Shown here piece by piece: positions 31,001 to 41,773 of a DNA stretch of 64,000 nucleotides (its first letter is position 1; the number at the start of each line of letters is the position of its first letter). The stretch covers positions 3,782,001 through 3,846,000 of the forward strand of contig OZ218951.1 of NCBI GenBank assembly GCA_965112735.1. Reading direction: 5' to 3'. The translations under genes and the position numbers were made by a program. Under the pieces are notes generated by a model. That model was not told the origin of the DNA. It did no database searches and worked only from the letters and a program-made list of their open reading frames with translations. The DNA is from Phaeosaccion multiseriatum (taxonomy: Eukaryota; Ochrophyta, other classes).

Positions 31001-32200
31001 ACGCGTGCGACAGAGCTATTACTCGTCCTTGCCGAAGACTTCCACAACGCAAAGCATCTTGTACAGCAATGCCGTCACAGACTGCGCAAAAAATTCTTGG
31101 CCCTGCGGAGGTGCCGGTGCTTCGACACATGGCCGCGCGATGACATCATGCGCCTCGCCATCATGTCGCACCTCACCACCTTTCCGCTGGAGAGCGTCAT
31201 GATGGAGCAAGGCGAGGAGGCCCAAGAGGTAGGTGGCACACACAACCTGCATCCCCCTCCCCCGGTCCCCTCCTTAAAGCTGAGGCAGTCACGCGGCGCA
31301 CTCTCTTGTCCCCCTCGCGCAGCTCCATGTGCTCTTGATGGGCATTGCTCGTGTCGTCAAGTACCCGGACCGAAGCGCGCAAGTGCAGCGCAAGCTCGCT
31401 GATCTCCAAGCCGAGGTAGCTCGGATCCGGGAAAAGTACGTCTACCATCACAGCCTTCGACATACACAGTCTCGAGTCAGCGCGCATGAAAGCGCTCGCC
31501 AGCTAGGTCTCCCATCCAGCATGCTGAAAAGCGAGACGCATCTCTGCGAGATGCAGGAAAAACTCGATGCGTCATACACCACCAACACGGAGGTTCGTCT
31601 CGTGCAGCTCCAGCGACAGATCACCCGCCTCGAGCATCGCCTCAGCAGCATCCGACGCACTGACGGAGACACGGTGGACGCCGACAAGGTGCACATGGTG
31701 GCACACTTAACGTGCGGCGATATATTCGGGGAGAGGGCCGTCAGTGCCGTGGAAGGAAGCGTAGCACTCGGCAGTGTTGTCGCAGAGAGCGTGGTGGAGA
31801 CTCTCGCCATCCACAAGATCGCCTTGCAGACGTTCGCCATTACAGAGGACTTTGTCAATGTGAGTACAGGGGTTTTGTTGCTGAATATGTCTGTACGTCT
31901 GTTGCCTTGCCTGAACCGATACCGGGATGGCAGTGTTGACGACGCGTCGCTCTCGCGTCACTGCAGGCTGTGCGGCAGAAGGCGACCTTCTATCCCGAAG
32001 ATATCAAGCTGGCCGAGGCCATTGAAGCCGAACGCGCGTGGACCGAAGGTCGACGTCTTTTGGTCGTGGACATCCTCACAGGGCCGCAGGCTGGAGACAG
32101 AAGGACCAAGAATCAGCAAATCCTGCGAGACAAGCCCCTCTGCAAACCAGACATCCGACTCAAAAAGAGGCGTACTCCTGGCGTCGTGCCTGCGTCGTAG
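28014..32200 (+). CDS. Receiver-like / TPR / tandem cyclic-nucleotide-binding protein
   Basis: Starts at ATG 28014, the first ATG after an in-frame stop. Exons join at 29656/29758 (MNK|AVANARAG), about 30057/30140, about 30248/30363, about 31229/31322 and about 31860/31967. Residues about 35-165 form a response-regulator-like fold (FVILLDGS, DIIVVDLDPA, IPVLVIV, LYRPLT); the usual Lys before the final Pro is Arg, so phosphorelay competence is doubtful. After a disordered linker come TPR units (FDGALQLCRKAVQAEPTNI, HFNRAIVYTMLGDDVKALLD). A cyclic-nucleotide-binding domain follows (FYKLPPAEVNRIA, IFRQGKTPEAMAVILSGEVQ, SFGEDTLL). A second CNBD appears split: its first half (HLTTFPLESVMMEQGEEAQE, LHVLLMGIARVVKYP) is separated by about 130 residues of coiled coil from CGDIFGERAVSAVEGS. 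Ligand binding is unproven. The 3' coding end overlaps the convergent IQ gene by 41 bp. No named ortholog is recognised. Confidence 0.75.
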
Positions 32201-35200
32201 AGAGCCCAAATCGCAGAATGTCTCGAGGCGCCACCACGCAACCCGGCGGAGGGCCTTTGCCTGAGCACTCCAAGAGTTGCGTGCAGAGCGAGAGACCGTC
32301 GTCGCCGATGCTGGTGCTGCTGGTGGTGGTGCTGCTGCTACAGGAAGAACCAGGCCCGGTCCTGGACGTGCGCTTTTTCATAGTCAAGTGCAAGTCTATT
32401 GTGCGCAAAAGAGTCCGACGGGCCATCGTGTGCACCACAGCGAGACGGACAAGTCGGAGGGTCTTCATCTTGCGACAAGCTGCATAGCGACGCAGATGCG
32501 ACTGGATGGCGATACACGCCGCCAATACTACAAGGTATCTCTTGCGTGTCCGCCGAGTCAGCAGAATGTTGAGCCACCACAGCCCGAGTTGACAGGCAGC
32601 CTGGAAAAAGAACGTTCAGAGAATGTCAACTTTGTGCGCCTGTACTTTGTGCTCTGTACTTGCACTCACCCAGCCTCTGATTAGCGTATGTGCCCGGTGT
32701 TGCCGGAAAGCATACTGGATGAGCCTCGCATTGAACGCAAACTTGAGCTTCAAAATGGCCTCCCTCTCCTCCTCCGTCATTCCGATAGACCCTGGACTCG
32801 GTTCGTACTCGTCCCCAGACACCAGCGCGCAGCCGCACTCCTGAGCGTGTGAGAGTTACAAGGGGCCCGTTTTCTTTAGAGAGATGCACTCAGACTACTA
32901 CTGAAAGGTGCTGGAAACTTACCGTGCACAGATAGTCAATCTCTACGGCTGTGCCCTCCGCCTCCAGCTCGGCTAGACGCTGCGCGTGGCCTTCCACGAC
33001 GAAGCGTACACCGCAAGTCAAACAATGCAGTGAAGTGTGGTGGTCCACAACAATGCTCAAATTCCCCCCCATGACCGAGTCTAACGCCCCGGCCAAGCCA
33101 AAGCCCCAGTCGCTCTGTACTCTGCACACAACAGGGCTGTTGGCGGGCGTTGCACCGAGGGTGGGCGGTATAGATGGTCGAGAAATACCAATGACGGCCC
33201 CTCGCTTGTTTTCGTCCTCTGTACCAGTGACCCATCCCCTTTGCGCCGAAGAGTCCCCTCCCTCCCACCGCCCGTGCCACCGCGACTGCTGTTGCTGGTC
33301 CTGTTGAGAATCAAGTACCTCTGAAGTCACGTCACCGCCACCCTCAGATGAGACGAAATGCCGATCTCGCGCGAATGTGATTTCGGGGGCAAGAGGAGCA
33401 GCGGGCATCCCTGGGAGTATCAAGTCTTGCTGGTCCAGTTCGCTGTTGGTGCTCCCCTCCCTCATGTCGTCGATGGAAGTATTGTCTCGAGCCGAGAGTC
33501 CGACTCTTTGATGTGGCTGCATCATGACCACAGGAGTTTCCAAGGATTTGATGACGTTGGTGCTGCTTCCTCGTCTCATCCTGATCTGCATGGTTAGCTT
33601 CTTTTGCTTTGCACTGTTTTGCGTCAATTGCTGTTCTTGTCTTGCACCTTGCGGCTGTTTGTCTCTGAGAGGGCTCTTTGACGGAGGAGATTCCATCTCT
33701 TCGTCTCGAGGGAGAGCGTTTCCCGAGCTCACCGTCTCTCCATCACCAATCAAATAGACCTCCACTCCTGCGGTGCACCAAAAGAGAGGATCAGAATCAG
33801 CGCTGACGCTCGAGCATGTTCTTTCCAATCTTTCTTGCCTGGGGATGGTGCTTTTTCGCAGCAACTTGAAACGCTCTTCTCCCCGAGGTGTGCTTGCTCC
33901 TTTTCCAGGTGCTCTCGCTCGAGTCTAGAGCTCTGTAGCAACAAGAGGGCGCTCCTCGCCCACCGCTGTATGGCTTGTACCGCCGTGCGCCTCCTGCTAC
34001 TCGCATCACGGACGTTGTGGCCTCGCCATATCGTTTGTATGCGTACGGAGGAGTCACGCAACTGTTTGCAACGTTTTAACGCTTCCCGTCGTTGCCAATA
34101 GTCCAAGACCGCCTCACAAATTCGAAGGGAGGCCAATCGCCGGTGACGCGCCTCTTTTCGCGTACACGCTACTTGGCGGCCCAGATATCCTCGAAAACTA
34201 TAGGAGAAGAGAGAGAGAGAGAGGGAGAGTGAGCGACAGATAGAAAGAGGTATGAGTGGGTTGACAAAGAAAAAGGAGCGGGAGCAAACTCACAGCTTTT
34301 GGATGGATTGAGCGTGTCGCTGCTGTGCCCGAATCCGTAGCAAAGCCTCTCTCCTCGTCCTTCTCGCCCTCCCCTCTCGGTAGATCCTTTGCATGCAGAT
34401 TGATGCCCGCTGTAGCCGCTGCAAACGCTCTTGGCCGCGGACGAGGTTGATTGCATGCCGGCATTGGCTACCCCTCCACGTGCGCTGCAGATCATAAAAG
34501 CAAAAAAGCGTGCAGCTCGGTTGATATACATATGGGCATACCAGAGGATCCGACTTCACGTTACCTGCAAAGTGCCAATGGCGCGAAGTTCCATCTCCTG
34601 TCTTGCCCGCTTTGCGACTTGTCGGGCACGCCAGTTGCGCCATCTCTCTTGCACAAGCAGGGCCCTTGAAGATGCACTTCGAAAGGCCGCTACGCGACGA
34701 ACACTCGTGTAATAAAAGGAGCGGACAATGACCTTACTAATGTCATGTATTAAGCGCCGTCTGCGCGCGGGAGTCGAAGTCGAAGCATTCCGGCCGTGAC
34801 GGGTTTCAAGGCCGCCCGCCGTTCCCGGTAGAACGAACTCCAGCTTTTCTTCGATCTGTGCAAAGCAACAAGTTCCACAAACGCTGGTGAGGTGTGCGTG
34901 TGTATGAGCGTATGCATGTGTGCGTCGCGACTTACCAGCCCCGCCGCGTGTCTCCAGTCGCACGTTGTTGTATTCTCCGAGTGAGCGTCCCGCAGAGCGA
35001 GAGGTTTCAAGCACCAGAAAGGGTGCTGCTGAATGCTCGTTCCAGCACTAGCAGTGGACTGCATTGCCAATGAGGCTTCAGGAGGACGACCTACTGATGC
35101 ATCCGGCGATTTCCATCGCTCCCCCCTCGAACGCTTGCCCCCTCTGCAGCCTCCCGTGTCGTGGATGGCCTGCTGCTCAGCTGCGGACTGTGTTCGCTGC

Positions 35201-35487
35201 TGCTGCCGGTCCTGCTGCTGCCGCTGCTGCTGCCACCCCTGCCACCGCTGCTGCTGCCGCAGCTGTTCCAGCTCGATAGGCTCTAGATGCCCATCCTTCA
35301 TATCTTCCGCCCCCTGTCCTGCTGGTCCCAAATCGCATCGCTGGGGCGTGACAGGGGGCCCTTCCTTGCCCCCAGGGCCGGCAGGGAGGCGGCCGTCAAG
35401 AAGGCGCTCTCGCGCTAAGCTGCAACCTCGCGGGTGGGAGGAGCGCTTGGCCTTTAAGAGCGAAAGACGCCGGCTATTACTACCCAT
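32160..35487 (-). CDS. IQ-motif-rich protein with a CxxC/CxxC zinc-ribbon-like module
   Basis: Starts at ATG 35487. The first exon is Gln/Arg-rich and disordered, ending at GTAAGT near 34936. Exon 2 (IEEKLEFVLPG onward) has LVQERWRNWRARQVAKRA; exon 3 starts RTWRGSQCRHA and includes CMQRIYREGRARRT; the next junction makes SIQKLFRGYLGRQVA; then RIQTIWRGHNVRDA and AIQRWARSALLLLQ. Near the C terminus are LIQYAFRQHRAHT and AIQSHLRRYAACRK. That is at least seven IQ-type calmodulin-binding motifs. Between them lies CLTCGVRF and, 40 residues on, CTECGCALVSG, which looks like a four-Cys zinc module, followed by DEYEPSPGSIGMTEEEREA. A junction near 33830-33760 is unresolved: two overlapping frames need an intron that I could not place. 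No family name is recognised. It shares a 124-bp promoter region with GID8. Confidence 0.7.
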
Positions 35488-35524
35488 TGCCCTCCTTTTG
35501 GGAGGGTGTGGGTCAACCGTTGCT

Positions 35525-35549
35525 GTCTTCGGACAAGTTGTCCGAAGAC
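35525..35549. promoter_or_regulatory. Perfect 12-bp inverted repeat in the IQ/GID8 divergent promoter
   Basis: GTCTTCGGACAA, one spacer base, then its exact reverse complement. It lies in the 124 bp between the two start codons (35488-35611). It may be a dimeric transcription-factor site or form a hairpin in the GID8 leader; function is inferred only from position and symmetry. Confidence 0.6.
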
Positions 35550-35611
35550 GGTCACTCCCCCTTTTTCTTCTTCCCTTCCTTCTGATCTCCTTCTACCCTC
35601 TTGTATCTCCA

Positions 35612-36578
35612 ATGGATGAGGGAGCGGCGGCAAACGCCGCCTCTGCTGGGGTCGAGAAAGAATCACTCGACAGGCTGGTGATGAACTATCTGGTTGTACA
35701 GGGCCACGAGAAGGCCGCAGCGACTCTCCGCGAGGAGTCCCCTGGCTGCCAGGTCAATCTCGACGAGATTAGAGAGAGAGTAGAAATAAGAAGGGCGGTG
35801 ATGGCCGGGGATGTCGGCCGAGCAGCAAGTCTTGTCGACAAGCTCTATCCCCAGCTACTCGCGCGAAACAAGTGAGTGAGTCTTGAGAGGGGGGGGAGGG
35901 AAGAGGAGAAAAAGACATGCTCTCCGGGACTTGAGGCTTTGGACCCCACCAGCAGCTCACACGAATGGGTTTGCTTTTCCTCTCTCCAATGCCCTCTTTT
36001 TTGTTATTGGGATACAGGGAGCTGCATTTCATGTTGCTAAGGCAACAGCTGCTGGAGCTGATCCGTTCCGGTGACATCAGCGGGGCCTTGAGCTTTGCGA
36101 CTGAGAGACTGTGTGTATTTGCAGATACGGAACCTACGGCACTCACTCAATTGGAGGAGGCAAGTAAATATGTAAATACAAGGCTTGTCCCCCATGTATC
36201 TGTGCTACTAGAGACCTTCTAACCCTCGCCACCCCCTTTGCAGACGATGTCTCTGCTGGCCTTCTCTCCGCCCAGCAGTGCCCCTCCGGCCATCGCGGCG
36301 CAGCTGGAGCTGGAAAACAGAAACGTCACCGCAAGTAGGCTAAACTCAGCTCTCTTGGTCAGGTGAGCGATGAAGGCCCTCTTCCTCCAAGCCAAGGTCA
36401 CGCGCTTTGTTACTCAAGATTGATGCCTCTCGTTCGTTTGTCCGCATGAATCATTCTTCGCAGCAAGTATCAAGATGATGAGCCAAAGCTATCCGGATTA
36501 CTGCGGCTGCTTGTGCATACTCAAGACCAGCTGCAGAAGACGCCATTTCCTGCGATTAGTGGATTCTCCCCCGCCTGA
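35612..36578 (+). CDS. GID8: GID8/TWA1, CTLH E3 ligase complex subunit
   Basis: Four exons, 35612-35871, 36018-36159, 36244-36362 and 36464-36578, giving 211 residues (human protein 228). It has a LisH motif (LDRLVMNYLVVQGHEKAAAT), a CTLH segment (VEIRRAVMAGDVGRAASLVD, then LYPQLL) and the CRA region (LHFMLLRQQLLELIRSGDIS, LSFATERL, TMSLLAFSPP, PKLSGLLRLLVHTQDQL). GID8 is a scaffold subunit of the GID/CTLH ubiquitin ligase, which in yeast degrades gluconeogenic enzymes. Intron 2 (36160-36243) uses a GC donor (GAG|GCAAGT), required to join LEE to TMSLLAF in frame. The TGA at 36576 is followed in the same frame by about 119 open codons, discussed in findings. Confidence 0.9.
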
Positions 36579-37284
36579 AGGGCCAAACTCTCCTCCTGTG
36601 CGGAGCAACTAAAAGCTGACGCAAAGGCCAGGATGGAAACAACTGGCTGCGTTGGCCCACTTCGCTTGTGTGATGCTCCCAGCAGGGGGCTGTATCCCTC
36701 CAAGCAGGCAGCAGGAGAGCGCGATGATTGTGCAGCTCAGGTGGACGTGACGTGCAAATCGCCGCGGTGTGCCCCAGCTGTGGAGGACTGGAGTGGCTTG
36801 CGGAAATGGTGGCGGCTCGGCCTATCCACGGCGTTTGCCCCACTACAAGATTCGCCAGAGAAGCCCCCAGAGCAGCAAACACAAGGAGGCGAGAGAGGAG
36901 GCCTGCCCTCTCCGCACGACACCCCAGTCCATTGAGGACACTTTTTCGTTTTTCGGCTCGACTTGACTTGGGCGCACGGCTTCCAATCCTTCTCGCCTTT
37001 GGTTGGCAAGGGGCTTCAGTTCATCTGCTGTCCTGGTCGACGGGTAGTGTAAGGGCCAGCCGCGCTTTGATGGGGAGTTGGGCTGTGATCTCGTGCGACT
37101 GCGACCCACCAGCAGCAGCACCAGCGAGAAACCCACTCATCAGGGGGCACCACTGGCCGAAGCAAGACCCTAGGCGCCACTCAGTGTCCATGCTCTGCTG
37201 ATGGTGAAGAACTTTGCTTCCCCTCACTCATGTCGCCGAGAGGAAAGCATCTCCAAATCAAATGCGCCCCCTTTCTTTGGTTGT
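36579..37284. other. GID8/TAF7 convergent intergenic region
   Basis: No gene is recognised. The frame of the last GID8 exon stays open after its TGA until 36935, and another plus-strand frame at 36728-37201 is Cys/Arg-rich without a family signature. Presumably 3' untranslated sequence of both neighbours. Confidence 0.4.
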
Positions 37285-38252
37285 CTAAATCGAGTCCAAG
37301 TCGAAATTGAAGTCCAGGCCAGTCATAATCTCCTGTTCGAGGCTCTCATCATCCAGCTGAACCACGCTACTCAGCTCGTCTGCGTGGGCGTGCTCGCTGG
37401 TGGCCTTCTTTGACGTCGCCACACTAGGCGTAGACTCGGCAGCGTCTGGTTGGGAAACTACCGGAGGCGCATGCTCCGGCGGAACGTCTGCAAGCTTGAG
37501 TAATATTTCCGGATGCCGCAATAAAATATCATGGCCGAAGAGGCCCTGTTCTCCCTTTGGGTTTTGGGAAGGCACCCCGTCTTTACCCACCGCCTCGTCC
37601 TTAATTTCAATGCTCAATCCTGCCATTTTCCCTTGCTCAGCTGAGGCGGGGTCCAGCATCCATGGCTCGAAATCAACCACTTCCTCGTACACCTCCTTGC
37701 ATTGGTCGTGCCCTCCAAAATCTCGAATCGCAATGAGCTGCTCCTCCACTGCTTTGACTTGTGCCTTGGGATACGTGCCCCTCGGCCGCCTTGCCTTCAC
37801 AAACTTGCGCTGCACAACGTTCTGGGTGGGTGGTGTGAGGCCATCGCCCTGGCTGCTGTCATGCGGCCTGTCGGCCTCGTTCGCGTAAACAATGAGCATT
37901 TGCCCCACGTCCCCACTCTTGAAATACTCTGCCTTGTCCACCGTCTTGAGCGTCTCCACAAAGCAGGGCAGGTTCACCAACAGAGCGGGGTACTTGACTC
38001 CGTCCAGAGTGAATCGAAACCTTCGGAGGGGGGAGGGGGGAGGGGGAAGCATAAGTGTCAGCCCTTCTGTCGATCAAGAGCTTCCCGCCCCTCTCTCCTC
38101 AGTCCTCCTCACCTCATTGGGAAGTTGGCAGTATCCTCCGGCTCCACAGACACGCCCTCCAGAGCATTTTCGTTGGCAGAGAGAATCTCCCGCATTCTTT
38201 TGGTGCAGGGATCGGGTAGCTTCAGCAGCAGCTGCCTGTACGCATTAGCCAT
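37285..38252 (-). CDS. TAF7: TFIID subunit TAF7
   Basis: Two exons. The first (38252 to about 38114) encodes MANAYRQLLLKLPDPCTKRM and ends VEPEDTANFPMR; after a short pyrimidine-rich intron the second continues FRFTLDGVKYPALLVNLPCF, then VETLKTVDKAEYFKSGDVGQ and MLIV. This VDLPCIxExxKT...K..DIxQML pattern is the TAFII55 N-terminal domain that contacts TAF1. After it come QRKFVKARRPRGTYPKAQVK and an acidic C-terminal tail ending LDFNFDLDSI. TAF7 is a TFIID component that restrains TAF1 until initiation. Estimated length is near 294 residues, similar to other TAF7 proteins. It is head-to-head with TatA, 135 bp apart. Confidence 0.88.
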
Positions 38253-38387
38253 AGCCCTTCGAAGGGGGGAAGGTGTCAATAGAACAGCCCCCCCCTCAAT
38301 ATACCGTCAATCAATAGGCAATGAAAAATTAAGATTACGTAATTTGTGGCCTTAAACCCCTCAGGGAGTCTCCTACTGCTTCAACAG

Positions 38388-39129
38388 ATGTCGTCGCCCA
38401 TGGCCAGTCTACTGCGTAGGGTAGTCTTTGTCGCGCTCTTTGCTGGGGCCTTAGGGTTCGCCCCTCCCCTGACTGCTCGCTTGGCGGGGAGGACCCCTGG
38501 TTTTCCATCCGCCTTGGCAACCTGCGTGCCTGGGAGGTATATCCACTCTGTGTTTGTTGTTCATGCTCGCGTAAATGGTTGAAAACTACTGTGTGCGACG
38601 GATCCCGTCGTGGCTCTTGCTGCTGCTGCTGCTGCGTTGCTAATCCTTTGTTTCTTTGTCCGACCCGCAACCCCCAACAGCTCCTTCATGCCTCCACGCT
38701 CGCTGCCTGCGGCTGCTTCTGGACGCTGCACGGGGCTCCAGCAGCGGCAGCAGCAGGGGAGGTGTAGTGTGCAGATGGGTCTCTTCGGCCTTGGTGCACC
38801 AGAGGTGGCTGTCATTCTCGTGGCAGCGGCCCTGATCCTGGGCCCGGACAAGCTGTCTGATTTCGCCAAGGACGCGGGCAAGATGGCAGGGGAGCTGAAA
38901 GAGGTGAGCATCATTCGTAACGTGGGCAGGCAGCAGCGAGGCATATGTGCCAACGGGCCTTCTCACCAACACCACGATTTGCAATGCCCTTGCACCTCAG
39001 GTCCCAAAAGAGTTTCAAGCCGGGATTGCGGAGGGAGAGGCGAGCATGGCAGATATTAAGGGAGAGGCGGATGCGGTTCCGGAGAAGGCCGGTGTCAAGG
39101 ACGCCGAGGTAAAGAAGAGCACTGACTGA
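38388..39129 (+). CDS. tatA: Plastid-targeted TatA/TatB-type twin-arginine translocase subunit
   Basis: Three exons. The first encodes a signal peptide (SLLRRVVFVALFAGALGFAP), with a Phe just after the predicted cleavage as in heterokont plastid presequences, then a transit-like region rich in Ala, Ser, Arg and Gln. The mature part starts MGLFGLGAPEVAVILVAAAL and ILGPDKLSDFAKDAGKMAGE: a membrane helix, the Gly-Pro hinge and an amphipathic helix, diagnostic for TatA/TatB. The last exon (VPKEFQAGIAEGEASMADIK onward) is an acidic C-terminal tail. The protein would sit in the thylakoid membrane and take part in export of folded proteins. TatA and TatB/Hcf106 cannot be separated on this sequence alone. 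A partial direct repeat overlaps its last codons and the 3' flank. Convergent with the plastid nucleotide carrier. Confidence 0.88.
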
Positions 39130-39240
39130 CGGTCTCTACATTAGATCGCATCAGAGGTAGGGTAGTGTAATAACTATACGAAAAGAGAGGGAAAGAAGAG
39201 CACTGACTGACGGTCTCTACATTAGTGTAATAACTATACG
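39111..39240. repeat. Partial direct duplication across the tatA stop codon
   Basis: A 34-bp sequence including the stop codon (39111-39144) is repeated exactly at 39192-39225, and TAGTGTAATAACTATACG at 39163-39180 recurs at 39223-39240. The pattern fits a duplication with an internal deletion. Confidence 0.9.
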
Positions 39241-39285
39241 TAAATTAATTATACCGGCGTTGCTGTGCTGTGGGCTACTCTACTT

Positions 39286-41600
39286 CTACGACTTCTTCTC
39301 CTTCTCCTTAATGAGTTTGTCTAAAGTCCTGGCAGAATTCAGCCACACTAAGATGATGCAGCCCAGAATGCCTGCCAGGTAGGGGGTAGATGCGGCCAAG
39401 CTGCCCAAGCTCACAATGAGGATCTGCTGAATGAAGGAGCCTCCACTCTTTCCAAGCGGGTTGCCAATAACATCGACCACGGCCTTGCCCTTGGTTCGCT
39501 GCTCGGCGTCGAGTGGAATGTACGCCATCTCCTTGCATGGGTCGAACAAGGAGTACTGCAGTGGGGAGAGGGAAAGGAGGGGCGCAGGGGGGGGGGAGCG
39601 ATGGAAGAGTGAGTGACCGCCATATTACGGGGGAAGATGCATCGAAACACTCCTCTCTCCACTGTATTATACCCCACCTTGCTGCTCTTGCTGAGAATAT
39701 TTTGCGCCGCCCCGATGAGCACCGCGGCCATGAGTGGCGTGGTGCCCAGGTTGCTGAGGATGGGTGCCCAAAAGTCGCTGAACAGAATGAGACTGAAGAA
39801 GCCTGTGCCAGTGAGAGCCAGCACAGTTGGTGTAACCAGCGCAGCGGCCCCCCACCCGAAGCGAGTGAAGATGAAGCGGCCAATAAGCATCATGAAGAGC
39901 GTGACGGTCCCCTGTGGTGCAAAGAGGAGAAACGAAGAAAGAAGACAACAAGGCCGCCGGGGAGGGTCAGAGGAAAGAAAGAAAAGGGGCGTAGCGTGGC
40001 GTACACTCCAAGGCACGTACCGTGACGGAGCTGAAGTTGCCCATGAAGGTGGAGTATTCATTGGGGTCAGGGAATGCCGCCTTGAGCTTGCCCTTCCAGG
40101 TCACTTCGACAATGTTGATGCTCATCCCGTACGCGATGACCAGCATGGCCAAGTTGCGAATGTAGGCACTCTTGGCCAAGTAGCTTGCGCTCTCCTTCAG
40201 ACTCATGCTGGTGGCTGACTTGCCCGACTTTTGGGCGCGCTCCTCCGGCACACACTCTGGGTCAGAAAAGACGTTCTTTTGCATGTGGGCGTAGAGGCCC
40301 ACAATCACCGTGCCGAAGAGGCACACGGCACCCATGAGCATCTTGAGCGAGGCGCCCCACTGGTCCACGCCTGGTGCCATGTTTGCCCGCAAACTCGACA
40401 CCAGTTTCACATACTGTCCGCTGAAAATCAAGGCCACATTGGCTCCCAGTCCGAAGAGCGGGTAGTACTTCTTGGCCTCCTTCGTAGTGGTCACCTGGTT
40501 GGCAAGGCCCCAGAAAAGCACGCTCACCACGACGGAGCCCCACAGCTCCGCCATGGTGTAGAATATCTGTGGCGCATTGTTGGACGGAAAAGCTCTCGTG
40601 TTAAGACTCCGGGAAGAGCCATATGTTGTGGAGGTGGGAAGGTACGTACCGCGTAGGTCCAGTTGCGGAAGATGGAGATGAGCGGTTTAAACGCAACGGG
40701 CAGAACCGTAAGGAGCCAGTCTGCGGTGGCGTTGGGGTGAAGTATCTCCCGGGCCTAGAGTAGGGACAAGAGGAGAGGAAGGTGGAAGTGAGTACAGAGC
40801 GCGAGGTGGGAACTCCGTATACACATGCGTCATGCACTCACTGGGTAGATGAAGCCAGCAAAGAGCGCGAAGAACATCAAAAAGGGCGCAACGCAAGCGT
40901 AAAACACTTTCTGTGGGGACATTTTGTTGTTCATCTTGGCGTACGCCACCGTAAACGCGATGGCCGCCGGCAGGTTCACATAGGTCTGCTCGGGCAAGAA
41001 CAATGGAAGGAGGCACACAGGGGCGTCAGGGCAAGGGAGGCCAGAAGAGAGACTCGACACCCTCCCTGGACATGCCCGTACCTTGAGAAAGGGGATGATC
41101 TCCGCACCAGAGCCCTTTGCTGTGACAACGAGCACATCCTTGGTGTCCCTCAGGATGGTGTAGTTAAAGAGAATGCAAAAGAACATGAGAGCGAGAGGGA
41201 GCAGCTTCTTGCGCTCCACCCTGGTCGGCATGAGGTCCGAAAGCTTGCCCTTCAGCCCTTTGGGTTCGGCCTTCGCCTTTGCTCCTCCAGTCACGGTCTC
41301 GGCCACCTCCTTGGCCCCCCTCTCCAACGGCAGATCGGGCGAGTCTCCTCCTCCATCAGAGCCAGCACGAAGCGAAATGAGCGCCCGTCTTGCACTAATG
41401 TGCGTCAAGGACTTCGTTGTCGAAAAAGTTGCGGCGCGCCCATGCGAGAGCTGCTGCTGCTGCTGTTGTTGTTGTTGGTGCTGCAGGTGGGGTTGTCGAC
41501 TGCCCGCCTGAAGGGGCGACGACACTGCTGCAAAGCCCTCCACGGCATGCACACCAGCAGAAGAGCAGCACGCCACGAGGAGCAATAGGCTCCCCAGCAT
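39286..41600 (-). CDS. NTT: Plastid-type ADP/ATP (nucleotide) translocator, NTT/TLC family
   Basis: Multi-exon membrane carrier starting at ATG 41600. The N terminus is a signal peptide (MLGSLLLLVACCSSAGVHAV) then EGFAAVSS, a Phe-bearing cleavage region, and a Gln-rich transit segment, i.e. a bipartite plastid presequence. The transporter begins KKLLPLALMFFCILFNYTIL RDTKDVLVV, the family hallmark. Later exons give YVNLPAAIAFTVAYAKMNNK, FYTMAELWGSVVVSVLFWGL, ANQVTTTKEAKKYYPLFGLG, INIVEVTWKGKLK and YSLFDPCKEMAYIPLD, all typical of plastid NTT proteins, with TKGKAVVDVIGNPLGKSGGS near the end. NTT carriers exchange ATP and ADP across the inner plastid envelope. The C terminus is basic (KEKEKKS). 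It is convergent with tatA. Confidence 0.92.
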
Positions 41601-41773
41601 CTTTGTCGTTTGCGGACACAGCGGCAGCTCCAAAATGTCCTTTTGTATGTGAGGACGTGAGGACGTGAGGCTGAAATAAAGTGAACTTCCACGTAATCTT
41701 ACGTAAAGCCCCAATTGACTCAGTTGAAGTTGAGTTGAAGTAGTCGCTTCCCCCTTTCCTCCGCTACACTCGA

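Noticed and set aside
36843-37201. Cys/Arg-rich frame with CPSCGG between GID8 and TAF7
   Set aside because: Only one CxxC pair, competing open frames on both strands and no start context; more likely 3' untranslated DNA.
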